From NCBI RefSeq assembly GCF_000142905.1, contig NW_013657666.1, positions 58,220 through 101,398 on the forward strand: a stretch of DNA of 43,179 nt. The letters run 5' to 3'. A model generated the notes under the pieces. That model was not told the DNA's origin. It did no database searches and saw only the letters and a program-made list of their open reading frames with translations. The position numbers and the translations under genes are program-made. Source of the DNA: Thecamonas trahens ATCC 50062 (Eukaryota > Apusozoa > Apusomonadida > Apusomonadidae). Numbering within the stretch: position 1 is the first letter of the stretch; every line of letters starts with the position of its first letter. Positions 22,001 through 31,400 of this stretch are shown piece after piece.

Positions 22001-25000
22001 CTGCTGCCCAAGGCTCGTCAAGTGTCCATCAGATGATCATGGGCGCCGGCAAGACCACCGTCATCGGCCCTATGCTCGGCCTCATTCTTGCCAACGGCTC
22101 CTCGCTTGTCACCCAGGTTGTTCCTGGTGCCCTTTTGGACATGTCGCGCAACGTCCTCCGCACCGCCTTTTCCAACGTCATGCCCAAGCGCATTTACACC
22201 CTCGCCTTTGACCGCTCCTCGCCATCATCCAACTCGATCGACGCCGTCCGCGCTCTGGCCGCCAAGCTGCGCCGTGCCCGTGCCCAGCGCGCACTTGTCG
22301 TCACCACTCCCGAGGCTGTCAAGTCGCTCATGCTCAAGTACGTTGATTTGCTTCAGTCGGTTCAGTCGGCCTCGCCGCTCCTCCGCCTTCCGCGCTCCGC
22401 CCTCGGCTCGCAGGCCGACAAGGCGTCGGGACTCGCCTCTCAGCTCCGCACGAACGAGCTTCTCGCCGACGAGCTGGCGACCATCATCAAGCTCTGGTCG
22501 GCCGACGAGGGTGGTGTTGCCCTCCTCGATGAGGTTGATCTTCTTCTGCACCCGCTCCGCTCAGAGCTTAACTTTCCCATCGGGCCCAAGACCCCCTCCC
22601 GCTGGAAGCACTTCGCTGGGACCTCCCGCTCCATCTTCTTGATGCCGTCTTTTTCACCACAACCGGCCGCCTTGCTCTTCCCGGCTTTCGACCCGACCCA
22701 GACGCGCTCGCCATCCTTCGCGACCTCGCTGCTGCCGTCCATGCCGGCGTCGACATGCTTGCGCTTCAGACCTCGCCGCATCTTGTCCTCCTCTCGCTCG
22801 ACTACTATCATGCCTCGCTCCGCCCGCTCTTTGCCGCCTGGGCCAAGGTCTGGCTCCTTGCTGCCGAGCCGGCGCTCCTTGCCGTCGACGCCGACGTTGT
22901 GTCCTACCTCGGTGCGCCAACCTTGAGTCCTGGCCTCAAGGCCCGCGTCTCGGCCGCCGCTCCGCCACGTGCGCTCCAGCTGCTCAACCTCGCCCGCTCC
23001 TGGGTCGTATCCTTCCTCCCGCATGTCCTCGCCAAGATCTGCCGCGTCCGCTACGGCCTCCTCTCGCCGGCCGACATCGACCGTTGGTCCGCCGCCGAGG
23101 GCGCGCCGGTCTCGCTCCCGCTCTCGCGGTCGCTCCTCGCTGTTCCGTTTGTGGGCAAAGACGTGCCATCTCGCTCGGCTGAGTTTGCCCATCCAGAGGT
23201 TCTGCTCGGCACCACCATCCTTGCCTACCGCTACGAAGGCCTTCGTAGGCACAACATGCGCACCATCGTCCTCGATCTCAAGGCCCGACTCCTTCAGGAG
23301 ACCGGTCCGTTTGCGGAGCGTCCGTCGCGCAGGCTCTTTGCTGACTGGCTCGACGCCGCCCGCCTAGCGCTTCCAGACCCGTCGGTCGCGCCAGCGCTCC
23401 TCCCGCTGGAGCTCTTCCAGCCGGCCGACCCACGCCAGCTCGACCAGCTTGTTGCCGCCCTTGCCTTTGAGCCGCTTGTTATCCACCACTTTGTCACTGC
23501 CCACGTCTTCCCGCAAGTCATGCGCCACCAGGAGCTCAAGCTCCAGGCCTCAGGCGTTGACCTCGGAGGCGACATGCTGTTTGGTGTCCGCCTCGGCTTC
23601 TCCGGTACGCCGTCTGATCTCCTCCCTCGCTCGCTTCAGCCGTGCCACTACGAGCCCGGCTCCGAGGCCAAGATCATACGAGTCCTCTCGTCGCCGACAA
23701 ACGTTTCAGTCTCGCTCCTTGCCGACTGGTCGGTCGACTCGATACTCGCCTCGGTTGCTTGTCCGCAGCCCGGCGACGCTGCTCCGTTCTCCGCCCTCAT
23801 CGACACGGGCGCCCTCATCACCGGTCTCACCAACGAGCAAGTTGCACGTAAGCTCCTCGCCATTGGACTCGAAGGCTTTGACGTTTGCGTCTTCCTCGAT
23901 GCCTCGGACCGGAAGATGTGTGTCGACCGGACGCCCGCGCCGCCAGTCCCGCTCAACCGCTCCGGCGTTGCTCTTGGCCGGCGCTTCACCTTTTACGACC
24001 AGGTTCACACCACAGGCATGGACATCCGCCAGGCTACCGACGCCCGCGCCGCCGTCACCCTCGGCAAGGACATGACTCTCCGTGACTACTCTCAGGGCTG
24101 CTACCGCATGCGCGGCCTGGGCCGCGGCCAGACCTTGCACCTGTTCATTGTTGCTGAAGTGGCTGCCCTTGTCGACGCCGCGCTGCCAGACGCGCCTCCT
24201 CTCGCCTCGCACCCGCCTGTCTCTGTTGTTCTCCGCGCTGTCCTCGCGTGGCTCATTACCAATTCGATCGCGTCGGAAAAGCTGCAGCACCTCGCCCTCT
24301 GCCAGCAAGAGCTCCATTCGGTCTGGCGGAAGCAGGCGCTCGACTCGCTCCTCACCCTTGCCACCGCGCCGCAGGTTGTCGAGCCCTCGGTCGCGCTCCT
24401 CCCGTCGCGGTTCTGGGATCCAGTCACCGACCCTGGGGCCATTGACGCCATTGTCGCCGAGCACTCGCTCCTCACCGACTCGGAGCGCGCTGCCATGGCC
24501 GAGTCGACTGCCCGTGAAGCCGCCGGCATTCGCCTCACCGCCATCACCTCGCGCATCGCTTCTAGGAACATCCCACTCCCGGTTGACTTGCGTGTTGTCT
24601 TGAGCCAGTGCTCCTCTCCGCAGGAAGCCGTCACTGCTGTTCTCAATCTCCTCGAGGCATGCGGCTACGCGCCGTCCGAGTTTGACGACGACGCAAGTGA
24701 CGCGAGCGCGGCCAATGTGGCCGTCGATGATGGCGACGGTGATGGGCCAACTCTTGACGAAGTCCGCGCTCCTTTCTCCTGCACGCGCTGCACCATGTTC
24801 AACGCCGGCGGCGGACGCTCGTGCGAGGTCTGCAACTCGCCGCGTGACTTTGCCGCCGAGCGCGCCGCCGCCGCCGCTGCTGCTGCCGCCGCCGCTACTG
24901 CTGCCGCAATCGAGTCACCGCCGCCGTCGCCGTCATCGGCTGCCTCGCCACTGCAGATCCTTATTCCGCCGTCGCCAATCGGGTCCGGGCCCAAGTCCCC

Positions 25001-28000
25001 GTTCTCGGCTAGCTCCGGCTCTGGCTCCGAGTCCGGGTTGGCATCTGTGGGTGCCACGCCGTCGCCGGCCCGCCTTGTCGAGTGGCTCAACGTCTGTGTT
25101 GAGATCTTCCGTGAGACTCTAGGCACGTTGCAGGTGCCCGATGTGGTTCCCGAGCCGGTCCCGTTCTCGGTCAAGCTCCGCTCGCTTGCCTTTGCCAAGC
25201 GGGCGTTCCTCAAGGATCCATCAGCCTCGCTCGACGTGGAGAACGTCATTGCCCATGTCGAGGCCCAGGAGGCCCGCGCTGCCGCAGCAGCAGCAGCCTC
25301 TGACATCGACGACACCGCATCTGCCCTCGGATATGATGCAGAGATGGAACAGGAGCAGGAGCAGGAGGAGGAGGCCCAGCAAGAGGTCCAGCAAGAAGAG
25401 CAGGTCCATGTCGACTACGCCTCCACCCCGCCCATCGCCACCACCTGGCCCGTCATGGCTCTCGGCTCGCCGAACAGCCTGGTCTCGGCTGTCTTTTACC
25501 CGCTTGCTACCTTTGTCCTCCAGGCATCTGTTCCCCCGCTCGCCTTTCCCCCATCCATGCTCCTCTCCGAGAACTACGCCACTGCGCTCCACCGCTCGGA
25601 CCTGCCGCGTCGGCTTCGCAACATCGACGTCATCGCCGAGTGGACCCTTCCAACCGGCCAGAGTCTTCCCGCTCATCTGCCGTCCGGCGAACCCGTTCAA
25701 CTCACCCGCTTCTATGTTGCTATCTCACTATCCGAGGCCGCCGCCCTCCGGCGCGTGATTGACGTCGCCGCCGGCAGCAACATTGCTGGCGCCGGCCTTC
25801 GACTCGCCTTTGTCACCCCGCGCGGCCCGGTTCTCCTCGGCTCACTCCAGACCTACACCGCGCCGCACCTGGCTGTCGCGCCCGAGCCGCTGTTGCACGT
25901 CGAGCCTCTACTCGGCCTAGATCACGCTACGGCTGTCGCTCAGATTTCGGCGGCCGTCGGCAAGTTCACTGTCCTCCTCAACACCGCACGCGTCGCTCCG
26001 GCCGAGGTCCCGCTCGCTGCCGCCTCGCTCGCCCGTCTTGAGTTGTTTGTACCCTCGACCTCCGGCTGGGTCGACGACCTTCATGCCGCCGCTCAGGCCT
26101 TCCGCTTCTTCGACTGCGCACTCTGGTTCACCGACGAGGAGCTTGTCAAGCTCGCTCGCGCGCTCGGTGCTGCGCCGCCGGCCGCCCGCGCTGCGTTCTT
26201 CAGCGCCGTCGTTGGTGCTCGTCGCCGCGACCGCGTCGAGTGGCGTGATACCAAGGTCGCAGGCGTTCTTGCTCAAAATGCGCTCGATGCTGCCGCTCTC
26301 TTTGCTCTTCGCGCCACCACCCTCCGTGTCGCCGCGCTCCTCGCTGCTCAGCACGCGTCGGCGCTCGCCGCTTTTCACGCCCTCGATGCCGATTCTGACG
26401 GCTGGATCTCGTCGGCAGAGTTTACTCGCCAGCTAAGCTCGCTCGCTGCCGCCGATGTCGAGGCCGCGTTTGCCGCCGCCGACCGCGACGCCGACGGCCT
26501 ACTCAGCTACCGCGAGTTTGCGTCATACTTTTGGCTCGCTGAGTCCGTCGTCGCCGCGCCGCCTGGCCTCGCTGCCGTTTCCGTCTCGGCCTCGCCGTCG
26601 TCCAGTACCTTTTCCGGCCTTGATCTTGTCGCCAGTCCTTCTTCGCATGTGGAGGACCGCCCCGATGCCTCTCCTCAGCGAGGGCATCGCACCCCGTCGT
26701 TGGCTGTCATGTCGTACTCGGAGCTCGCGTCAATCGGGACAACCGCGGTTGTGTCGGGCGGTAAGGCCATGATCACCGACGCCTCCCGGATAGTCCTTGG
26801 TGAGCTCGAAGTTGTCACCGTCGTGCCTCGCGGCGTTGAGCTCGCTGCTCCTGGCGCGTGGTACTTTGAGGTTGTTGTCGAGGGTGGCTCGTCGGCGCTC
26901 GACGCCACCATCAGCCTCGGCCTCGGCACCCAGCAGCTGGCTGTCTCGTCGGCCATGCGCCGCGGAGTGGCCGGGGTAGACTTGCGCTTTGCCGCCCACG
27001 ACATCGTGGTCGGCGACGTCGTCGGTGGCCTAGTCACCGTCTCGCTCGCTTCTGATGGCGGCGTCGCGGCTGCGCTCACAGTCTTGATTAACGGCGAGCC
27101 TCTAACCGAGATTTCCTACGAATCGGGACCGCCGGTCTTCCCAGCTGTCACCCTCGAGTGGCCGGCGCAAGCGAGGGTCAACTTTGGCGGGCATCCGTTT
27201 GTGGCCAACCCTCTCCCGCGCGGCGCCGAGCCGCTGCTCAACTTTGCGCATGCGCGCAAAGAGCGGATTCACGTCCTCAACGCCGGAAGTCGGTATGGCT
27301 TGCTCAAGCCGACGTCCGGCTCGGCACAGATGACCATCACCGACGACCTGGAGGTCTCGGTCGAGTCTGGCTTCCCGTCGGCTGTCCTCCAGGGCTGCCT
27401 CCTCACTACCGGCAAGTGGTACTACGAGGCGACTATTGTCCGCCGCGGGGTGGCGCAGATCGGGTTTGCCGACCTCGAGTTTGTTGGCTCCTCTCGCGAC
27501 GGAGTCGGCGTCGGTGACGACAAGAACTCGGTCGGCGTTGACTACGAGCGCTGCGTCCTTTGGTACGACGGCCGCAACCCATTTGGCAAGGCCTGGTCGG
27601 TCGGCACCGTCGTTGGCGTCGCCGTCGACATGGACGCCAAGACGATCTCGTTCTCGCACAACGGCGACTTTTCCAAGCCGTGTGGTCGCGCCATGACCAA
27701 CTTTGACTTTGTTGCCGGCCTCGCGCCGGGTGTGACCCTCAACCCGTGCGCCATCCGCCTCAACTGGGGCCACACCCCGCTCGCACATGCCCCGCCGCCT
27801 GGCCACTTGTCGGTCGCCGACTGGCTCGAAGCCCACTCGCCGTCGAGCCCGTGTCCGGAAGCCATCGCCAGAGTCGCCACGTCCCGCGTCGCCGCCGCCG
27901 CCGCCGCTGCCACCGCCCCAGGCGCCGCTCTCCGGGTCGCCGCCGGTCATGCTGCCCTGGCCATCGACACCGAAGACGCCATCGTCGAATCTGTCTCGCC

Positions 28001-28475
28001 AGGCTATCCCACCGCGTGGGCTCGTGCGGCTCTGCCGCTCGCTCCGGGCGCCATGTTCGAGGTCACTCTCCTCGAGTTTGGTCCCGAAGCCGTTGCTTCC
28101 ATCGGCGTCGCCCGGCACGACTTTGTCGGCGATGCCACGTCAGCGCTTGGCGCCTTTGGCGGTGTTGGCCATACCCACACCTCGCGAGCCATCTTCCTGC
28201 AGGGTATTTCTGCGGCGTCGCGCTACGTTCCGCCGCTCCACGACTTTGGCAGCCTCTTTGGCACCCGCCCGTCGGCCGGAGCTGTCATCGGCGTCGCGGT
28301 CGATCGTGAGCCTGGCGGCGGAACGCAGATCTGGTACGCGCTCAATGGCAAGTGGGTTGCCACTAATGACACCTCGCTCGAGTTTGGTAGCCTCTATCCC
28401 GCTATCTCGCTCACGCCCAACGTGGTGGCCCAGTTTAATCTCGGCGGCCGTCCATTCGATCACCCGCGGCCGTAG
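13099..28475 (+). CDS. Mega-protein: protease-like / CUB-like / NZF / DUF3638-DUF3645 / EF-hand / SPRY (about 5,050 aa)
   Basis: Start ATG 13099 (MPAIWRNGAFAGE), intron 13138-13344, stop TAG 28473-28475. Four single-base frame breaks (about 18072, 18677-18710, 19400-19420 and 22592) separate stretches of one protein. Correcting all four gives 5,057 codons plus stop. Order: a block with His, Asn, Gln and Cys motifs (13345-14130); a long unrecognised region; CUB-like domain (16795-17130); NZF finger (20113-20166); DUF3638/DUF3645 helicase-like core with Walker A MGAGKTT (22039) and DEVD (22528); second NZF (24780-24833); E/Q-rich linker; two EF-hands (26377-26520); three SPRY-like domains (26700-28470). 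DUF3638 (PF12340) with DUF3645 (PF12359) and RanBP-type fingers is a known combination in large, uncharacterised eukaryotic proteins that, as I recall, databases group near ubiquitin thioesterases. A ubiquitin-linked role is therefore inferred, not shown. The 3' end overlaps the dynein CDS. Confidence 0.82.
13138..13344 (+). other. GT-AG intron 1 of mega-protein gene, containing a gap
   Basis: Donor GAG|GTACGC at 13138 and acceptor CACACACAG|TTC at 13344 join phase-0 exons. The intron is CCA- and C-rich, ends in a CA run, and contains the 100-N gap, so its true length is unknown. Reading through it is formally open but would give only His/Pro low-complexity residues. Confidence 0.7.
13180..13279. 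other. Assembly gap of 100 N
   Basis: Exactly 100 N, a conventional placeholder, preceded directly by nine C and followed by C-rich sequence. The real distance is unknown. Confidence 0.99.
13345..14130 (+). other. Possible clan-CE-like cysteine protease block of mega-protein
   Basis: The pattern is GHALLYVLERE (His codon 13684), about 20 residues later CNTGEG (Asn codon 13744), then QLSGTCYYKC with Gln at 14047 and Cys at 14062. The order His, Asp/Asn, Gln, Cys, with Gln five residues before Cys and a beta-hairpin between His and Asn, resembles Ulp1/YopJ-type (clan CE) peptidases. The spacing is similar (17 residues and 6 in Ulp1) but not identical. No family was recognised directly, so activity is an inference. 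Confidence 0.4.
16795..17130 (+). other. CUB-like domain of mega-protein
   Basis: The sequence VVESAHPYPN, then FPGAPYITLYFDPKTSTE, DYITIYKD, FVFHFHSDAT and WGYRLIASAP follows the intracellular CUB-like pattern found in several very large ubiquitin ligases (ESxHPY, PGA, FD, STE, D-I-Y, SD, WGY). It is probably an interaction module. Confidence 0.6.
18072..18074 (+). other. Apparent frameshift 1 in mega-protein gene (CCC)
   Basis: The frame carrying YALVEHGRRMYP gives way to that carrying SLVYASDGRLALADLEP. One missing C in this CCC would join them. Confidence 0.7.
18677..18710 (+). other. Apparent frameshift 2 in mega-protein gene (C-rich)
   Basis: The frame carrying LAAALLATPPSP gives way to that carrying LAELIHAGALCDAYGR within a stretch of several C runs. 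One missing base is implied and the exact run cannot be fixed. Confidence 0.65.
19400..19420 (+). other. Apparent frameshift 3 in mega-protein gene
   Basis: The frame carrying SAAFYLFYVSL gives way to that carrying HDRNYAAAARLLPSCSSDM. One missing base is implied. This is the only one of the eight breaks without an obvious homopolymer. Confidence 0.6.
20107..20175 (+). other. NZF (RanBP2-type) zinc finger 1
   Basis: CPAC then ten residues then CNIC; the four Cys codons begin at 20113, 20122, 20155 and 20164. The C-x2-C-x10-C-x2-C spacing is that of RanBP2/NZF fingers, though the usual Trp and Asn are not conserved. Some NZF fingers bind ubiquitin through a Thr-aromatic pair. Here TVY follows the second Cys. 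Confidence 0.7.
21900..24150 (+). other. DUF3638/DUF3645 helicase-like core
   Basis: A P-loop MGAGKTTVIGPML at 22039 is followed by LLDEVDLLLHPLRSELNFPIG at 22522, the DUF3638 signature. After the 22592 frame break come LHLLDAVFF, GFSGTPSDLL (about 23596), FYDQVHTTGMDI (about 23989) and QGCYRMRGLGRGQ (about 24092). The last two resemble motifs V and VI of superfamily 2 helicases and lie near DUF3645. Nucleotide-driven remodelling is plausible; the substrate is unknown. Confidence 0.75.
22592..22596 (+). other. Apparent frameshift 4 in mega-protein gene (C5 run)
   Basis: The frame of SELNFPIGPKT gives way to PLEALRWDLPLHLLDAVFF, which continues the DUF3638 domain. One missing C in the run explains it. 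Confidence 0.8.
24774..24845 (+). other. NZF (RanBP2-type) zinc finger 2
   Basis: CTRCTMFNAGG, then CEVCNSPRDF; Cys codons begin at 24780, 24789, 24822 and 24831. The spacing C-x2-C-x10-C-x2-C and the Asn three residues after the second Cys match the NZF consensus closely. A Ser/Pro- and Ala-rich linker follows. Confidence 0.85.
26377..26523 (+). other. EF-hand pair of mega-protein
   Basis: Two loops, DADSDGWISSAEF and DRDADGLLSYREF, carry acidic residues at positions 1, 3 and 5, Gly at 6 and Glu at 12, so both should bind calcium. The spacing of about 33 residues is typical of a paired EF-hand. Confidence 0.88.
26700..28470 (+). other. Three SPRY-like domains at C terminus of mega-protein
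   Basis: Three repeats begin at about 26700, 27240 and 27940. Each has a WYFE or WYYE (or MFEV) strand, an IG(F/V) strand, a G-V-x-V-D strand (VVGVAVDMD, VIGVAVDRE), a NG (SHNGDF, LNGKW) and a closing F(G)G-x-PF (NFGGHPF, NLGGRPF). These are SPRY features (PF00622). The second is the clearest. Confidence 0.75.
28435..28475. other. Tail-to-tail CDS overlap of mega-protein and dynein genes
   Basis: The plus-strand stop is TAG 28473-28475 and the minus-strand stop is TAA 28435-28437. The 41 shared bases encode the last residues of the SPRY domain on one strand and the end of dynein on the other. Their 3' UTRs must be mutually antisense. Confidence 0.8.
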
Positions 28476-31400
28476 GCGCGCTGTCGGTGCCCGGGCAAAC
28501 CACGACCCGCACGCCAAACAGCTGCCACTCGTCAGCCCGCCCTCCGGCGCCAAACGGCAAGTGGCAGATCGGGGTCGAGTCGCGCGCGCTGTTGAGGAGC
28601 GGGACGCGGACGGTGTCATCGTCGTTCTCGCTCCCGCGCCGCCGTGACTTGCGCTTCGGTCGGATCCACAGGATCGGGAGCGCCGTGAAGGGCTCCTCCG
28701 AGTCGACAAGGCACCCGGCTTCGTCGTCAAGTGTCGCCCCGCGCATAAACAGACCACCCACATACAGACCGCTCTCCGGCGCAGACTCGACAAGATGCGG
28801 TGGCATGTCCAGCGCCGAAACCTCGAGCTCCAGATCGGCCGAGCACCGCGTGCTCGCGCCAGCCCCGCTTGGTCCACGCACCACAAGCATTCGTGCAAAC
28901 AGCGCCCGCGCCGCGAACACCGAGTCCAGGTACACAACCCGCGGAATCCGCTCTGCCGGGGACAGAAGCAGCGGGCCGCGCGCCACTGCGGTGCACCACT
29001 CGTCGATCGTGGCCAGTGCCGGTGGAGAGGCTGCAGACCAGGCACGAGGAACCGCGCCAGCCAGAAGCGCCGTCGCCACATCTTGTGCTGCCGGCGAAAA
29101 AGGCCACTCCGAGTCGAGCGCTCTTTGCATCGCCTGCAAATCGCGAGCCAGAATCGCGTCCAAGCTTGCGTAACGACGGAACTCGGAGAGCGAAAAGGCT
29201 GTCAGCGGCTCGCTTGGGTCCGGCTCACGCACTCGAACCAGCGGGAGGAGCGCGGCTAGTCGCGACGCGATCGGAACGAGCGCGCGCCGCGCATCGTGGT
29301 CAACAAGTAGGTTGTGTCTCACGCGGACCCTCTCGCGCTCGCTCTTGACCATGAGCCGCAGCTTGGTGGTGAGCGCGTCGCCACGATCTGTGGCTCGGGA
29401 CGCAGCCGCAGACGGTGGGAGCCGAAGGATCTCGGGCGTGTCGTGGTGAGGCAGGTTACTAATGACGCCAAAGACCGAGCTGAACCGCGAGAGCAGCGGT
29501 ACGTCATAGCCGTCGGCAAACCGTCCGCCAGGCTCCAGCCGCGACTGTTGCAAAAACGTCCGCGTCATGGCCCGCAACACGGTCTCGTCGGCTTCGCTTG
29601 ACACACGTCCACTGTACACCAACATGGCCACGTGCGCCGCAGCCTTGGCATTCGACGAGCCGTAAAAGCCTAGCAGCGCCTTCAGCACCCGCTGCGCAAG
29701 CTCCAGATCACTCTCGGCAAAGACGCCTTGCAACGTATTGGCGGCCATCTGTGTTCGCTCGCGCAAGACGGCGTCAAACATCGTGAACGCGTATACCGAT
29801 CGCTTCCATGCCTCGGGCACCACCGCGTTCTCAAACGCTTCTTTGCCCAGCAGGCGAAACGCCTCGTGCATGCGGGCCCTCACTCCGCGGGCGGGTGCCA
29901 CTTGCGCCTTGACACACAGCCGCGAGATGCCAAACGGCAGCAGATGGGCAGACTCGGCACCGACCGCCAGCCACAGCCGGAACGTGCTTGCCACCGTCGA
30001 CATCGCTGCTAGCGCAAGCAGGCGCGACTCAAGCTCCGCCCACCACTGCGGCACAAATTCGAGGTGGACGAGGACTACCCATCCACCGCTTGCTGCCCTA
30101 CTGGTAATCGCCGCCTCGGCCGCCGCCAGCGTCTCGCCTCCGAGGCCGATGATCGTAACGGCCGATGTCAGGATGCCGACCTCGGCCGCCACGTCGGCCA
30201 CTCGCGTGCTGACGTCGACCCGCGCCCAGCCATGACCAACATCGGTACGGTAGGTGAGGTGAACCGGAATGCCGCGTGGAGATCAAAGACCGTCGGCTCT
30301 ACAAACTCGGGGCCGAGATTGTCCTCCACAAAGTTGATGCACGCCTGCACCACGCTCTCTGGATGAAGGACCTTGAACAAGAGCAGTGCGTCAATGTCGT
30401 CGAGCCGCGACGCCCATCCACCCGGCAGCATTGCCTCCGCCGGCTCGCGTGCCAGCACAAACTCGGCCCAGCCCGACCCGGGCTCAGCCACTGACTCGAG
30501 CAAGCCACGGAACGACGACGGAAGCATCGCCTCCAGGAACGCCAGCCCAGCCCAAGCCTCGGGTTTGAGCCACTCACTCAGCTTGTAGTCCATGTCCGGT
30601 GCCGCTGCGAGCAGCTGTGCCCGTGGCGGGAGTGGCGCCACAAGCAACTCGAGCTGATCGCGACTCACCTCGCCCTCAACTAGCTGTAGCTGCAGAGCAA
30701 GGTGCAGGGCCAGCGGCAGCCGATCGCTCTCGCAAAGCGTGGTGCAGAGTGAGCAATAGACCTCGTACACCACGTTCTCACGAAACCGAGCGGCAGCAAC
30801 TCCCGCCGCCGCTCGCGCCGCCGCTGCTGATGCTGCGCGCGCTGCTGCGCTGCTGCTGCCGAGCGCAAAGCCAAAGCCCGAAGCGTTGAGGTTTGATGCC
30901 GAGGTGACCACCTGCATGTGCTTCTGGCGCTGGGCCCGGATCTTGCCGATCGCAAACCCGCCGCCAGGCGTCCGCGGCACGTCCATTCTCGGCACAGGCA
31001 GCGCTTGGCTCCCGGAACCTTGGCTGCTCGAAAACGATACGCCCAGCGTCGCGCCCGGCGCCTCTGGCCCAAAGCCAACCGTAGAAAGCGAGGTTAGTAG
31101 CGCCGTAGTCTTCGGCGCAAGTTCCATCGCCGACGTCGTGGCCACGGGGCCGTGGCTCGCCACATGCGGTGTCATTGGGCTCAGGCTTGCCGAAGATATC
31201 GACGCTGCCGCCGTTATCGGGTCACTAAACAACAGCGCCAGTGATGTGGCAGACTGCAGTACATTTGCCGATGAGGGGGAGGCAAGTAGCGCCTGTCGCT
31301 GTACGCGTGTTGCCAGAGCTGGGATGCCCAGTCGCGACATCGAGGCCGCTGCAGCAACCGTGTCGCCGTTGGCGGCATCGTGGCGGCTGGGTGCGAGGTC

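Larger units (their letters stand above)
28435..30785 (-). other. Dynein AAA6 and C-terminal domain
   Basis: VVYEVYCSLCTTLCESDRL starts AAA6, followed by INFVEDNLGPEFVEP, the LGGE motif and GGWVVLVHLEFVPQWW (canonical GGWVLLQNCHL). The C-terminal domain includes FRLWLAV, a poly-charged RPKRKSRRR segment and EWQLFGVRVVVC. About 20 residues of unrelated tail follow. Confidence 0.8.
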
